Assembly (NCBI GenBank): GCA_013397115.1
Contig: VWZW01004687.1
Coordinates: 445,267-509,266 of the forward strand
Direction: 5' to 3'
Origin: Edolisoma coerulescens
Taxonomy: Eukaryota > Chordata > Aves > Passeriformes > Campephagidae
DNA length: 64,000 nucleotides
The notes beneath the pieces were generated by a model. It was not told the origin of the DNA and did not search any database. It saw only the letters and a list, made by a program, of their open reading frames with translations. The translations under genes were made by a program, and so were the position numbers. Below, piece by piece: positions 46,141 through 59,180 of this stretch (the stretch's first letter is position 1; each line of letters begins with the position of its first letter).

Positions 46141-49100
46141 CTCACTGCAAGTAACTATCCATTCTTCAGTTGTTTAGTGCTATTTAGAGTTATTGCAGTA
46201 TAACTTATTGTATGTTTCAGCTGATTACAGTCACAGTTCCCAAGTATTTGGTTCACAGCTCCTGAAGTGGACTTGGCAGACTTGTACTTGCTTAGCTTAA
46301 GAACTCTGGGGCAGTGTGCCCTGTTAAATGCCCAGTCTGCTTCAGTAGAAGTGGCTATCTCATGTCCTGATTGGAAGAGGTAGAACTGTGAATCTGTTTG
46401 ATCTGACCATGAAACTGGAAAACTGGAACTCAGAAATTTTGAGAGAATTGTGTACATTATATACTTGTTGTCCAAAATCATGGTTTGTGTCTGATGTTTC
46501 TAGAAAAACCTTCACAGATTCTGTGTGCCTTGCTCTCAACTTGTACCTTAAGCCAAAGGGGGTAAATTTTAAATGTCTGGTCTGGTACTTGGACTCTAAA
46601 TCAATTTGTTTGTGATATCTGGTTGTACTGTGGCTGTCAGAATCATAAAGGGTGGAGGAACAAATTATGAAGGGAGCATTTAAGGTACTTCTTGAGATCT
46701 CCAATACTTATAGGAGTCTGAGGGCTGTAATAGTTGTTTCCTTAAGGCAAACTATTTCTTGTAAACCTCATTCTTTGGCACAATAGTCTTGAAATGTAAA
46801 CTTCAGGTTAATTTCCAAAAACTTCAAAAGAATATATTCTTGACTGTTAATACTGACATTGCTTTTTGTCTCCTTTTGGCCTTATGGACGGACATTCTTG
46901 GCCTTCGGACATTAACAAAAGCACTTTTGTTTCCACAATGGCTTAATATTCATCATTGCCTTATAGGAGTTGTTGGGATCTCCCAAGCAATAGAAAGTAA
47001 CAGCAGTTTGTTCTAGAATTTGGATAGAGTATTGGAAGCCAGTATTTTCTGTCTCTTGTGTCATAGCTAAAAATATGTATTTGTCATGTTTGATGAGGCA
47101 AAAGCAGTAATTTTTGATTTTCTACCTTGGGATGGAAACACTCATAAACGTAGAAGATATTGAGACTTCTATTTCTAGTTTGATATGATTTGTTTCAGCA
47201 TAAGAGTATTGTTTGGCTGAATAACTTCTTTTGAATTGCCTAAAATTGATTTTCAAATATTATTACATTTTTGGCTCTTTGCTTGTAATCTGGGATTCAG
47301 TAAGATGGAAGAAGATCAGTTGTCTAATCATGTTTTCTTAATTATGAAATCAAGAAAATTAGAAATGGAAATGACAGAGGAGTTCATTATTATATCCTAC
47401 ACCAAATAAAATAGGCAATAGTTAATTTATCCTCGTCAGTTACCAGGTCCCATAAAGAGAAAGCTTTGTCCATTTAGATGGATTTGAATTGAATAATTGC
47501 ACAGACAGTGGATATGGTTTGTTTGGTTTGGTTTTTTTCTTAAACCTCCTTCTCTTTGCCCCATCTTGTCAAAACTTTTCAAGATTTAACAGCAGATGAT
47601 TTCAAGCCTCTTTTGCCCCCCAAGTGTGTGTTTATGTGCCAGAATATTCTCTCAGTATTTTACTTTTAAAGTGATTATTATATATTTAACTGCAAATTAC
47701 GAACAAGGAATGCAGAGCAGCTGAAATTAATTTTCAGAGTTTTGTTTTCATCTGGACACTTTCTCCGTGACTGGTTGCAAAGACTGATTTCTCCTGTGTG
47801 AATCATTCATGAATGTGGAAATACTCTTTGGAAATACTGCTTTTGTGGTGATCCCGTGCCCAAATTTAGGAATGGTGAAGGAATTTGCTGAGCAGAAAAA
47901 GTGCATAGGCTATTTCCACTAACTTTAGGTTATGCTGAAGGTAAATTATGTGTGTTGTGATAATGCATTTAGAAAATCAGTTATTTGTAAGCATTTGGTA
48001 TTTTTTCTAAATACTCTTTCTTTGAAAATTTTAGTTGTGTTTATAGAGTTATATTACCCAGAATTGTAATAAGCAGTGTGGTCCTCTGGTATAAGTAATT
48101 GGGCTTGCGTAAAAAGAGTCAATACACATCTGCAGTCCTTTGTTCTTTGAAGATTTTTGACTGACTGTGCCTGAGTTGATTTTGTTGGGGACAAAACTTG
48201 ATATGAAAGGGAAGGGAGGATTTCCATAGCCATGCTAGCCTGAAAGTAATGTAGGTTGCTGCCAAAATTAAGGTTCTGCCGCTTGCTTTAGCTAGCACAA
48301 GCCTTTCTGGTGGCATGGTGAGCTAGACCAGGGAGCTGGTGCACCTGAAAAAAAGCATGTTTGGGTTTTTTCCATTGGATTAGTTGCCTGATAGTAACCC
48401 CAGAGTTTCACAAGTAATTATGTATAAGCAAGAAGAAAAGTCACAGGGAAAAGATGGATCAGGTTCTAAGGCAGCTGCCCCTTTCAACAGCATATTGCTT
48501 AAAAATTATGCTAGATTACAGTATGGGAGATCTTTAAAGGCTTCATCATCAGTACCAGAAGGGACCTGGTCTCTCTGGTAGCTCCTACATGCCAAATCCA
48601 TTAAGTATTAATGGATTTTTTTCAGATCTTGTGGGGGAAGGGGAGATACTCATTGTGGTTTACTGTATTGAGGTACCTTTTATCTGTCATCAGGGTTTCC
48701 AAGCAGTGCGAGAGGATACTAGCGGTGTGGAAGTAGGGATTTTGAAAATGTAGATTGTCCTGGATCAAACAAACATTACTTTCCTTAACAGCCCGGAAAC
48801 TATGGGGTTTTTTGCTTTTTTGGTGTGAGATTTTTTTTTTTCTCCACATGAACCCTTTATGTATTGAAGTAGGTCTTCCAGAGAGCTTTGCAAGAGTTGC
48901 ACTGTATGCGTGTCTTGGTACATGGAGGGGAGGATTGTTTTGTTTCCCTTATTTTGTTTTCCTGCTTTCAGGACGTTCACCAGCTGATTCCTAGGTCATA
49001 CTTGGGTTTGGTTCCATTTGTGACTCAGCCCTTTGGGCCTGTGTTGTAAGTTGGAGACCAACACTTTCAGTAGGCTCCCTATGCAGCGGTGGTCATTGCT

Positions 49101-50679
49101 GTCCTAATTGTTCTCTCTGGAAAATGTCAGTACTGAAGGGACTTGAACACAAAGTAGAGACAGTGGTGATGTTTGTAACATTTACAGGCCAGTGAGAGCC
49201 TGCATACAGAGATGGTATGCGGAGAGGGGGCTGCGGTTTAATGCCTGCATCTTGTTATGCAAATATTGAGGTTATTTCTGGTGCAGAGTGTAAGAATGTC
49301 CTACAAAATGAAGGCTTGGGGAATATTTAGAAGATCCTTTAAAAAGAAAAATACTTCAAAGGACTGACGTCAGTTATCATCTGTTCATCATATTTGAATC
49401 TCTTACATCGTGAGCTGTGGATTATCTTTAGAGCACTGGATTAGCCCTTGCTTATTGGTTTGTTGGTGGGGTTGTTTTATATACTGTGGGTTGTTGTGGA
49501 TGTCTGGTGAGTATCCCCTCTTCACACTGCTCCCTGAACTACTCAGTTTTGGATCTGATAACCCTAAATCTGTACACATTAAGGAATTTTGTGTGCTCTT
49601 CAGAACTAAAATAGGATCAGTGCTGGAGTGTTTCTGGATCAGACATGCAAGAAATAAGCACATCAATATGTTGAGTGTCATCAGAACCTCCTTAATGGGA
49701 ACTGAAACTCTTCAGGATGAATAAATTGCAATACAACTTGGATATAGCTCACATCCACGTTGTGGGTGAAATGGGACTGCTGTTGGCATCTGCCACTGTC
49801 CATTTCCTTTGGTGAGCAATGGGTGAGGAGTGCTGGGCTGCAGAAGCAGTAGGCTGGCTGCTTTCTGCCTTTTAGAAAAGTTCTTTTGATGTTGCCAATT
49901 CAAAAGGCAACAACTCTTATTTCTGGTTTAAAAAAAAAATCATATGGCCTTGTTTTGAATCCAATACACTTGCTCTTGATCTCTTTCTATGTGTCCTGTC
50001 ACTTTTATTTTAGGTTTCTGCAAATACTTTAGTTTTATCCAGCGCAAGGATGGCAAGTCTGTGATGTGAGTGCCAGAAATGACAACTCCTTTTCCTTCTT
50101 TTTATATTTGAAACCTTTTGCAGAATCAGAGCAGCTAAAGTGTAGCTTTATAATTCAATAGCATTTCAGTATTCATTCTTTGTCTGTATTTATTGTGGTT
50201 AACGTTAAAGGTCAGGCATTGTCATTCAGCACAACGCAGTTGTTACTTCTTCATGCCACACACAAGAGTGTTAGGCAATTTGATATACTGAATTGAAAAA
50301 AAATATGTTAGTCAGTCTGGTTTAGCAGAAATTTATATTCCTGGATGGTTTTGCTTTGCATATTGCAATTCACTTACTGCCTTTCTCATTTAGGAAACTG
50401 AGCACCCAAGATCTCTGCATCTCTAGACTGTAGTTTTGCTGTATACCACTTGAAAAATTATGGTCTAGAGCTTTGTGTCTCTTTATATTGGTTTTATATG
50501 TTGAAGACTATATCTTGCATTGTAATCAACAGATAAAAATTCAGCCCATGGTAATAAGAATACTGTAACAGGGTAGGAATTTCAACTCTTGAACTCCAGA
50601 CTAGAAACCAAGCCAAAATTTAATTCATGTTCTCACGCAGGTGATTCCTCCTCTTTGTTTCTTGATCAATCATTATCTT

Positions 50680-50845
50680 TGTTTTGTTTATGTAGATTGT
50701 AAGTTCTTGTGGCAAGGGTTGTCTTTCGTGCGTGTGTGTGCGTGTGTGTACCCAGGACAATAAGGTCTGGAGCCCCAGTCTGTGGAAGCTGTAATAAGCA
50801 ATCACCTTGTTATTGTTTTCCTGGATATCATAATAAAGAGTATCA
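50680..50845 (+). repeat. Possible ancient L2/MIR-like retroposon tail
   Basis: The phrase 'gtagattgtaagttcttgtggcaagggttgtcttt', followed by a TG-rich part, 'acccaggacaataaggtctgg-gcccc' and a TAATAAGCAAT-type end, resembles in order the old L2/MIR-family 3' tail shared by amniotes (GTAAGCTC...GGCAGGGACTGTCTTT...CACAATGGGGTC). It is heavily diverged, and the assignment is from memory of the consensus. Confidence 0.4.
50727..50750 (+). repeat. TG-rich microsatellite
   Basis: An interrupted GTGTG/CGTG run of about 24 bases lies inside the possible ancient repeat. Confidence 0.8.
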
Positions 50846-53800
50846 AATTAAAACTGTGCTTGAATAGTCTGTTATAAAAATGGAGGCATTTAAATTGCTT
50901 CTGGCCTTGCTTACAGTCCAGCAGCATCAGGGAGATGCTGCTCAAAGGCAAATATAGTGTTTTGTTTGGGGATATTCACTTGAACCAGTGAACCCAGAGA
51001 CAGGAAATCTGCTTAGGCTTGAGGAGGAATGGCTTGTAACTCGGGCTGGAGCTGGAACTTGCACAAAATATCAGGAGTTCAGGACTGAGTTTCTCACCTT
51101 CTGTCGGCTTGAGAAACTGCCTTGGCCCTCCCTCTTGGGAAGGTGGGGCTTGTTTACTGTGATGTTTGTGCAGCATTTTTGTACCCTTTGAGTAGCGCTT
51201 TCCAGCCTGAGAGTAACCATGAACGTAGAGAACACCAAGAGCTGTGCTGGGCAGTGTCTGGTGTAGCCTGGGGACTTGCTATTCCAGTGTCTCCACTCTC
51301 TTAGCTGAACAACTTTTAAAGCCTTGGTAGATTTCGGCTTCCCTGATACAGAAGACCAAAATTGCATCCAATCTGAATTGGAGCCTCCGCACTGCTCTGT
51401 TGGTGATCTAGGCAATGTGGTGGGATCTGAGAGCTGTACCCAGCTTAGACAAACCTAGACTCTTTTTAGGAAACTTTTACCATGAATGTTACTTTCCATT
51501 AGGTTTTATTTGATACATTGTAGAGGCGATGTCTACAGATCCCATGAGCTCTGTACTCAGTTCAAGATACATCATATTGTTGCTTTTGCAGCACTGTTGA
51601 ACTACTTGAATCATTCTTAAAAGCATGTGTTTGTAACTTTTAAATCCTCAAACTATTTGAAAGACAATGTTAAGTGAAGATTAATCTTTCATGAAGGCAC
51701 ATCTTGTTCTTGACTTCATTGTTAGACATCATGGCTTAAAACTGTGGCTTGAAAAGAAATTTTGTTAGAAAATCAATGGAAAACACATAATTTCAAAAAC
51801 CAGAGCAACCTTGCCACTGTTTATACTTGTCAGGTGGCAGGAAATCTACTGTAGGTGGTGAGGACAGGTAGATGTTGATGGGTACATGGCATCTAAGATG
51901 ATTGTAACAACTCCTATCTTCTTTCCCCCACTGCACCTCTCAATATCATCATCTCACCCTGAAGCCAGTTTTGGAGTGACCCAGCAAGTACGGATGGGAA
52001 GTGGAGCAGATGCAGTCTTAAGAGCCAAATCATGTGATGAGTTCGGGATGTGGGCAAAACAGCCACTAGAGGCCACCAAAGTCTGTGACAGCTGCGTTTG
52101 ACTCTGGGTGACTGGTAGCCAGCAAGACTATGTCCAAAGGCCCACTTTTTTGCTGCACTTGGAGCAAAAATTGCTTATTGTCTTTTAAGAAGCATTTCTG
52201 CTGTAACTCAGAAAACAGAGCACTGAGTTAAATTAGACCAATCTCCTTGTAGTTTTGACATAATAATAAAACCCATGGTATATTCTGTGGGGCTTGGAAG
52301 GTGTCCTTATTTGGCAAGAATTTACTTCCTCACTTCTGGTTGAGAGAACACAGTGACGACGTCCAGTACTAAAGCTTTTATCTTAGCCCAAAAGTGAAAC
52401 ACCTTAGATTAAAAGCAACATTGAGAGTGCAAAGTAAGCCTCAGGTTGCATCTGCTGGCTGTGGGAGATGCTGCTTGCTTTGCTTAATCCTTGGGGTGGG
52501 AGAAAATACGAAAAACCTGCTCTCTCTATTTCCGCCAATTTTTAGTGCTTTCAAAATGAAGTTATTTGTTAGAAAGGCTAACAAAATTGTTTCCCGCACT
52601 GAAATTTCAGCTTTTATCTGCCAATAGGAGACCCTTGTTTGGTGGGAGCATTGCTTTTGGACATCTCCCTTTAGAAGCTGCAGGAGCTGTATGAAAACTT
52701 AGCCTGCAATCGTTAAACCAGCTTCTCAGAAAATACAAGTTAAAAGTTGCAGCTTACAGATGTCTTTTACACTAATAAGGAAGTGGTTTTTTCTTTAACA
52801 CATTCCCCCTTTTATATAGAGAAAAAAATGTTTTGGTGTGACATGGGAAAACAGTGTAGTCCACTAATTTTAGTAGGTGTCTTTGGGGTAATTTTACCCT
52901 TGTCTGACCAGAAAAAAAATCATCCTGCATTGGCTCTAGCTGTTCTGGGTCCTGGTAGGATTGCTTTTGCTGCCGGAACGCAGTGCAGGGAAATCTATCT
53001 CTGGAAAAATAATAAGAAATACGGCTTTCCTTCAGGAATGTCCTGGGACTTTGGTGGAGTCTGGGCAAAATTATCCTGAACATCTGGATTTGGGTAGTCC
53101 TGGTAAGAGATGGCAAACTATCTGAATCATATTATGAACTGTGAAGGTGCCTAGTTTTGTAGTTCATTAAACCGATGGCGATGGGTTGAGTGTCCGACTG
53201 GCCGAATCATTGGCTTGGCGTTGCCACGCTGCCCTCTGAGACAGACGGTGTGCGAAGCATCAATTCGTGTGGCTCCACATCCATGGAAATGCAGTTGAAA
53301 ACAGGTCCAAAGACTTGCAATGCTTAGACTGAGAAGGCACAATGTCAAGAAGTCTCCTCCTGCTCTGGCTATCGCTTTGGAGATGAATGGCTGCACTGAG
53401 ACCTGCAGGAATGCAGCAGGAGCCAGGAGCTGAAATTGCACTGGAAGCAGTTGATTCCCTCAGGACTTGAATACATACTCCCAGTTCCCCACCACCAAGC
53501 CTGCCCTGCTTCAAGAGCTTCAGAGATCTGAAATGGAAACCTTTTAATTTATAGTGATAAACACAGCTCAGCAGCATCGGGGACATTAGGAGCCTCTGAG
53601 TAGAAAGCAGAGTATGCCCCACCCTGGAGAGAATGATGTAAATCATTCTAATTCTTGGCACTGGTGTTTAAGTTTTGTTCATAGCATGCCATAAAAAAAC
53701 GTTCAGATGTTGTAAACTGTCTGTGTTGTCAAGAAAACTCTCAGAAGCTTTCTGGAGGAAAATTTTTTAGAAGGTGGAGGAAATGGTGTATTTTCTAGAG

Positions 53801-54649
53801 GCAACATGAACAGTGCCATTATTCTCTTGACACTTTGCTTCTGCTCTCTCACTCTCCCCTCTTCCCCTTCTCCGCCCCACAAGTGAAGTCATGAGAATGA
53901 GCTCCAGTGGAGGCCAGAGAAACTATGATTAACCCTGGAGGTTCCTCTTGCAGGGAAGCCTGGCAGACTTCTCGTCTCCACAGCTGTAAGGCTTCTCTGC
54001 AAAGAGCTGCTATCCTGGACAAACCCAGAAGACCACGTGCTGCAGTGTCTGGCACTCATGGCCCTTTAGGGAAGGGATGCAAAACTGTGAGAAATGTCCT
54101 CCTGTTTCATCTCCCCAGTTTCTGGCAGTTATCACTTTGCAGGCTTCTGAAGCATCTGGTGCATCAAAACTGTAGGGGTTTTTTTCTTTTAATTTTTTAT
54201 AGCCACCAATAGAAGTATTCTACATGCATTTGTATAATCCCTCTTGAACCCATTTAAATACTTGGCATCCACAACACTCAATAAGTTACACAATTTAACT
54301 ATGCCTTGTTTGGAAAAAATATTTCCTGTGGCTTGTGCTTTAAACCTGATGATTTCCTTGTGTGAGTCTCAAGTAGTGAATAATCATTCCCTCTTCATCT
54401 CTCTTGTATTATGCTTGATTTTGTAGACCCCTCTTTTTCAAGCCCTAGGGTTCCCTGTCTATTTAGTATTTTCTTGTGCAGAAATTGTTCTGTACATGTG
54501 ATTATCTGTGCTTTTATGTACCTTTTCTAGTTCACCTAAATGCTTAATTTTTGACCTTGTATATTAAGTTTATTGGAAAGTTCATTCACTTCTAGATTTG
54601 AATTTTTTCTGCCTTGAATCACTTTTTTTCTGATACACATTTCACATCA

Positions 54650-55446
54650 GAGAATCATAGAATTGTTTGGGCTGGAAGGGACCTTAAAGATCCAATCCCC
54701 ACACCGTGGGCAGAGACATCTTCTACTAAACCAGGTTCCTCAGAACCCCATCTAGCCTGCTCTTGAACACCTCCAGAGATGAGGCACCCACAACTTCTCT
54801 GGGCAACCTGTTCCAGTGCCTCACCACCCTCACAGTAAAGAATTTCTTTCTAATATCTAATCTAGACCTACTGTCTTTCAGTTTGAATCCATCCCCCCTT
54901 GTCCTGTCACTACATGCTCTTGTAAAAAGTCCCTCTTCAGCTTTCTTCAGGTAGGCTCCCTTCAGGTACTGGAAGGCCCCAGTTAGGTCACCCCTAAGCT
55001 GTCTGTTTTCCAGGCTGAACAATCTCAGTTGTCTCAGCCTTTCCTAATTAGAGATTCCCTCTAATCATCTTGGTGGCCCTCCTCTGGACAACAGGCTGAT
55101 ATCCTACCCGTGCTGAGGGCCTCAGAGCTGGATGTGGCACTGCAGGTGGAGTCTCACCAGAGCTGAGTAGAAGGGCAGAATCCCCTCCCTCACCCTGTTG
55201 GCCATGCTGCTTTGGATGCAGCCCAGGACATTTTTGGCTTTCTGGGCTGCAAGTGCACATTGCTGGGTCGTGTCCAGCCTCTCACCCACCAGCGCCTCCA
55301 CGTCCTTCTCAGCAGGACTGCTCTTGATCTGTGTTGAGACCGGGTGTTGCCCCAACCCAGGTGCAGCACTTTGCACTTGGTCTTGTCATGAGACTCCCAT
55401 GGGCTCACTTCTTGAGCTTGTCCAGGTCCCTCTGGATGGCATCCAA
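54650..55446 (-). mobile_element. CR1 LINE, ~800 bp
   Basis: This antisense CR1 copy starts at the 3' terminus 'agagaatcatagaattgtttgggctggaagggacc'. It continues through 'acaacttctctgggcaacctgttccagtgcctcaccaccct', 'ttgtcctgtcactacatgct' and 'gctgctttggatgcagcccaggaca'. It ends in the ORF2-derived 'gagcttgtccaggtccctctggatggcatcc'. Open frames on both strands here are CR1 coding remnants. Confidence 0.95.
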
Positions 55447-57346
55447 TCTTAGCTGCAGGTGTTTACATGTCAGTTGAGTTGCACAACCAAATTCCTAGAA
55501 TGCTGGGATATTAATTGATTAGTGATACAGTAGTTCCTCACAAGGAAAATAAACAGTAACTTGCCAACACAGAAGTGAAAGACTTTATTTTGAATGCAGC
55601 CTGGTCTTTCTTGGCCATGGTCACTCTCTAGTGGTCTGTTGGTTTTGTTTGTAGTGTAGTGCCCATGCAGTGGTTGTTCTGTGTTACTGCTCTTGTTGAC
55701 GCTATCAAAACATTTTTCAGATTATTTGGGAAAATACTCTTTGACCGTACCATTTATATGCAAGCAAAACTGGCTTTAATACCTTAGTTCTGCAATACTT
55801 CAATAGCAAGCACTGGTCATTTCAAAGGTCTGGAAACATGAGGTCTTGAAAGAAGGCAGCATAACCAATTAACCCCTTTTGGCAGGAGCACTGCTGGCAC
55901 ACCCTCATTGCTGGGAGTAGCTTGGATTTCTTTGGATATCAGCTAGTTGTTAAAAAGTCATAACTAATCTACAATACATAATTTTTAGAAACAAAAATCT
56001 TCAAGACAGAGCTACCTTATTATGCTGGTTTGTTTTGTCCTTTTCCCATTTTACTAGTTGCTCATTTTTGTCCATGGCAATTTCATAAAATGCAAAGTTG
56101 TTTTCTTCTAGTGAGGAACTATCTTTTGGAGTCCCAAGCAGTATGATTTGATCACGCCAACATCAGCTGGCTAATACTTCCAAGAGCAAATTTAGATCCG
56201 AGAGCAAAGATCTCAATCTTTTTATGAGCCTTGGAATAGTGATTTTAAACTTACTACCTGCTTCTCTTTAAACAGTGGATCACATTTAGCTCACATAGAT
56301 ACTAGGACACTGACTTAAAGATCTGTGACCTACAAATGTACTTTATCTGCTGTGCCTTGCGGTGGCTGCTCGATAGGAAAATGGCCTTGGGTTCTGCATG
56401 GCCAGATTAATGGGGAAGGTTGTCAAAAATCACCAATAATTTCCAAAGCAGATTTTCCTACTCAAGACATACTGTGATGAAAACAAGATGTTGTGCTGTA
56501 ATGCTTTGGATTTTCCATATTTTCAAGTGGGAGTCCTTTGACCTGGATATCTGAATGACACTGTGAGTTAAAATAGCACATCTGCTCTAGAATAGCTAGT
56601 GGCCCCCGGACTTGCATCTAAATGTGACAAAAGATGATCTGTGTATCAGACAGGGAAAACTGGAGATGAAATATGTTCTAATTTTACAGCAGGAGAATTG
56701 GAGCTAAAGATCCAAAGGCTTTTGTGACACCATGGAGTATGAATTACAGTTCAACCACTGGATGTGTGCTTTGGAAATGCTGCTTTAATGTGTTGTTAAA
56801 ATTCGTCTGAGCCTAGAAGATATGTTGGGCTCTTTTGGTTGTGTTTTTTTTTAAATGACGAACTAAAAAGGAGAACTGAAGAAAGTTGGGATTTGAGAGC
56901 CATTCTAATAACCAAGACTTAGAGACTGTGTGGTGCCAGTGTTCAGATGAACTTGCAAGTGCTTACAACAAAAAGAAGAACTTTGTTCTGGAAGTCACAT
57001 GCCTTCGAGGGAGCTGCTAACTCCAACACTCAGGCTCTGAGGTACACTATAGCCATTTATTCTACTCCAAAAATGTCCCCAGAGGACTAAAAACTTTTTC
57101 AAGGCTTTTTCCCCCCGCTCTGGCACACGGTCCCTTTTCTGTGCCTGCAACTATGAGCAGCACTTGTATCTGGGCCTGTAATTTGGTGTGGTTTGGGACT
57201 TCCAAGTTCTCCAGTGCCCCTACAGTTCTTGGCAGCAGCAGAGTTGCTAAGCGGCCAGAACTTCTGATCTCCGTTCAGCCTGCAAATGAACATTTCATCC
57301 AACACCTCCGTACCTGTGTTCCTCGGAACAATCAGACTCTTGATTG

Positions 57347-57383
57347 CCTCCTCCCTCCCTCCCTCCCTCCCTTCCTCCCTCCC
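57347..57383 (+). repeat. CCCT tetranucleotide microsatellite
   Basis: A nearly pure CTCC repeat of about nine units with one CTTCC interruption. It is a homopyrimidine tract that could form an H-DNA-type structure. Confidence 0.92.
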
Positions 57384-57446
57384 AAACCGGAGCACAGCGG
57401 AGTAGCTCCACAATGGATGACTATACTTCCAGCAGTGTCTGGAGGA

Positions 57447-57456
57447 CTATAAATAG
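57447..57456 (+). promoter_or_regulatory. Perfect MEF2-type / TATA-like site
   Basis: CTATAAATAG matches the MEF2 consensus CTA(A/T)4TAG exactly and also resembles a TATA box. A single ten-base match in 64 kb can arise by chance, so function is unproven. Confidence 0.3.
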
Positions 57457-58969
57457 CCTTAAATAAATGCGCGTAAGGATCCAGCGTATTGTCTGAATGA
57501 TCTAAAATTAGATTGCTCTAATGTTTGTGCATCAGTCTTCCTATGCTGCAGGAAAATGAATTTCTTTCCAAAGTATTTAAGCTTGAATTATGGTTCCTTA
57601 AGGATGGGGGAGGGTGGGGAGGCTGCTTGAGGGGAAACTCCTGTAGGGATGGGTCTAGTTTTCTTATAAGAAAGAGACTGGCCATAGTCACTACTGAGGG
57701 AAAAATAGCAGCTGCAAGTTCCTGGAAAGCACAGACATATGTAGATGCAGTTTGTTCCCAAAATATCACCTTTATGCTCTCTTTATTTTTCACTTTGAAG
57801 GACATTCACACCTTGAATGCAACAAACATTTTGAAAGAGAAGTGGAGTGGAAAATCCCAGAGAGCACATTTCCTTTTTTTGCCTGGGATTAAATGACATT
57901 GTATGTCCTGTGTTCAAGGTATTTAAATTCTTGATCTCCAGCCATTCTTTGCAACACATAACAGTAGCTATGTATTTTAGATAAATTTGGACGTTTCCTG
58001 ATATCAGCTGGAAATACCCGAGTTAGATGTTACTCCTGTAAATAAGCATATTTGCTCATACTATATAATGGAATAACACTTTCTTATTCAAATATCTTGC
58101 TATTGAGTTAAGAGAACACAAGTTTCCACAATTTCAGTCTTCTATTCCCATCTTCACCCTCCAGTGTTTTTGGGCAGGAATTTATTGCACGATGATATTT
58201 CATATACACCTTCTAATATACTTGGCTTTTTAAATAAATTGTGATTTGCCAGCAATGAAAGCATAGAAAATAATTTGTTGTTCTCTTGATTAAATTGCAG
58301 CTTGACTGGTAGTAGTGCTAGGTTTTTTTTGGTTTTTTCTATAGGGACCTGTTCATGCGAGCTTATTGTGCTAAGCTGCATAAGAAGGGTCCGCTGCGTT
58401 GAGACAAAATGAGAGGCATCCTCTGTTGTGCTATCAAGCTGGAAACCAGGGCAAGGGAGGGGGCTCTGAGGCATTAGGGTGCCTTGGTACAGCTCTGTTG
58501 AACAGCATTAACAACACATCTCTTGTGCACTTAGATGCAGTATGGGGCTCTGTCATTATACTCTGTGTTGGACTCATAAATGCCATTCAGGTGTGAATTA
58601 ACAGGTAAATTGTGAGCTCACAGAAAGTCTTATATAGGATTCTGTGCACCCTGAGAAGAAATTTAAGGGTGTGTGTTAATCCTGTGAAGGGATCCAGTAG
58701 CTTCACATCTTTAATTTTCAAGCTACTCTGTGGGTTTTAACTATTGGTTATCTAGAGGGCAAAAATTCAATCGGTGTTTGCATATGAAAAACTCGATTCC
58801 ATACAGCTTCTTTTGTAAGGAGCTGTAGATTTCTCCATATCAGATCCCAGTTTTCTTTGCTGCTTTTATCAGCCTTTTGAGGGAAATGATTTTTTTTAGC
58901 CTTTTAACACAGATACAAGGTGAAATTGTCTGTTCAGAGTGAACTCTGTGCCAGGTGTATTATTGTACT

Positions 58970-59180
58970 CGTAGTTTTGCATGCGTGAACGCGTATGTGA
59001 TTGTGCATTGAGATGCAAATCCAGGCAAATAATCCTTTCTTCCCTGAATTTTCATGCGAAGATCTGCAGTGCCGCTAAATTAGCAATAGTGAGTTTTAAC
59101 CACACGAGGGAGTGATGCTTATCTGCGCTGGGAACGCTGCAGTCCCTAGCAAGGCTTAGCACCTATTTACAAGATTAAAA
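58970..59180. promoter_or_regulatory. Candidate conserved noncoding element
   Basis: This stretch has balanced composition with several CpGs in AT-rich surroundings. It also clusters homeodomain/POU-type sites: an exact octamer ATGCAAAT (59013-59020), TAATCC (59030-59035) and AAATTAGCAAT further on. There is no repeat signature and no open frame. I infer a possible developmental enhancer from texture only; no alignment was available. Confidence 0.25.

Larger units (their letters stand above)
46141..54649. other. Region downstream of TRAM1
   Basis: About 8.5 kb without a recognisable exon. The many short open frames have no protein-like composition or splice context. It contains a TG-rich microsatellite within a possible ancient repeat at 50680-50845. 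The stretch 53150-53680 has more CpGs than its surroundings, but I cannot name it. Confidence 0.5.

Noticed and set aside
53260..53661. 133-codon minus-strand frame
   Set aside because: No recognisable domain, no splice context and low-complexity basic/serine composition. The raised CpG is interesting but insufficient.
54726..55452. Frames of 70-98 codons
   Set aside because: CR1 ORF2 and 3' UTR remnants, not host coding sequence.
57525..57896. 123-codon plus-strand frame
   Set aside because: No motif. An opposing 95-codon frame overlaps it and there is no exon signature.
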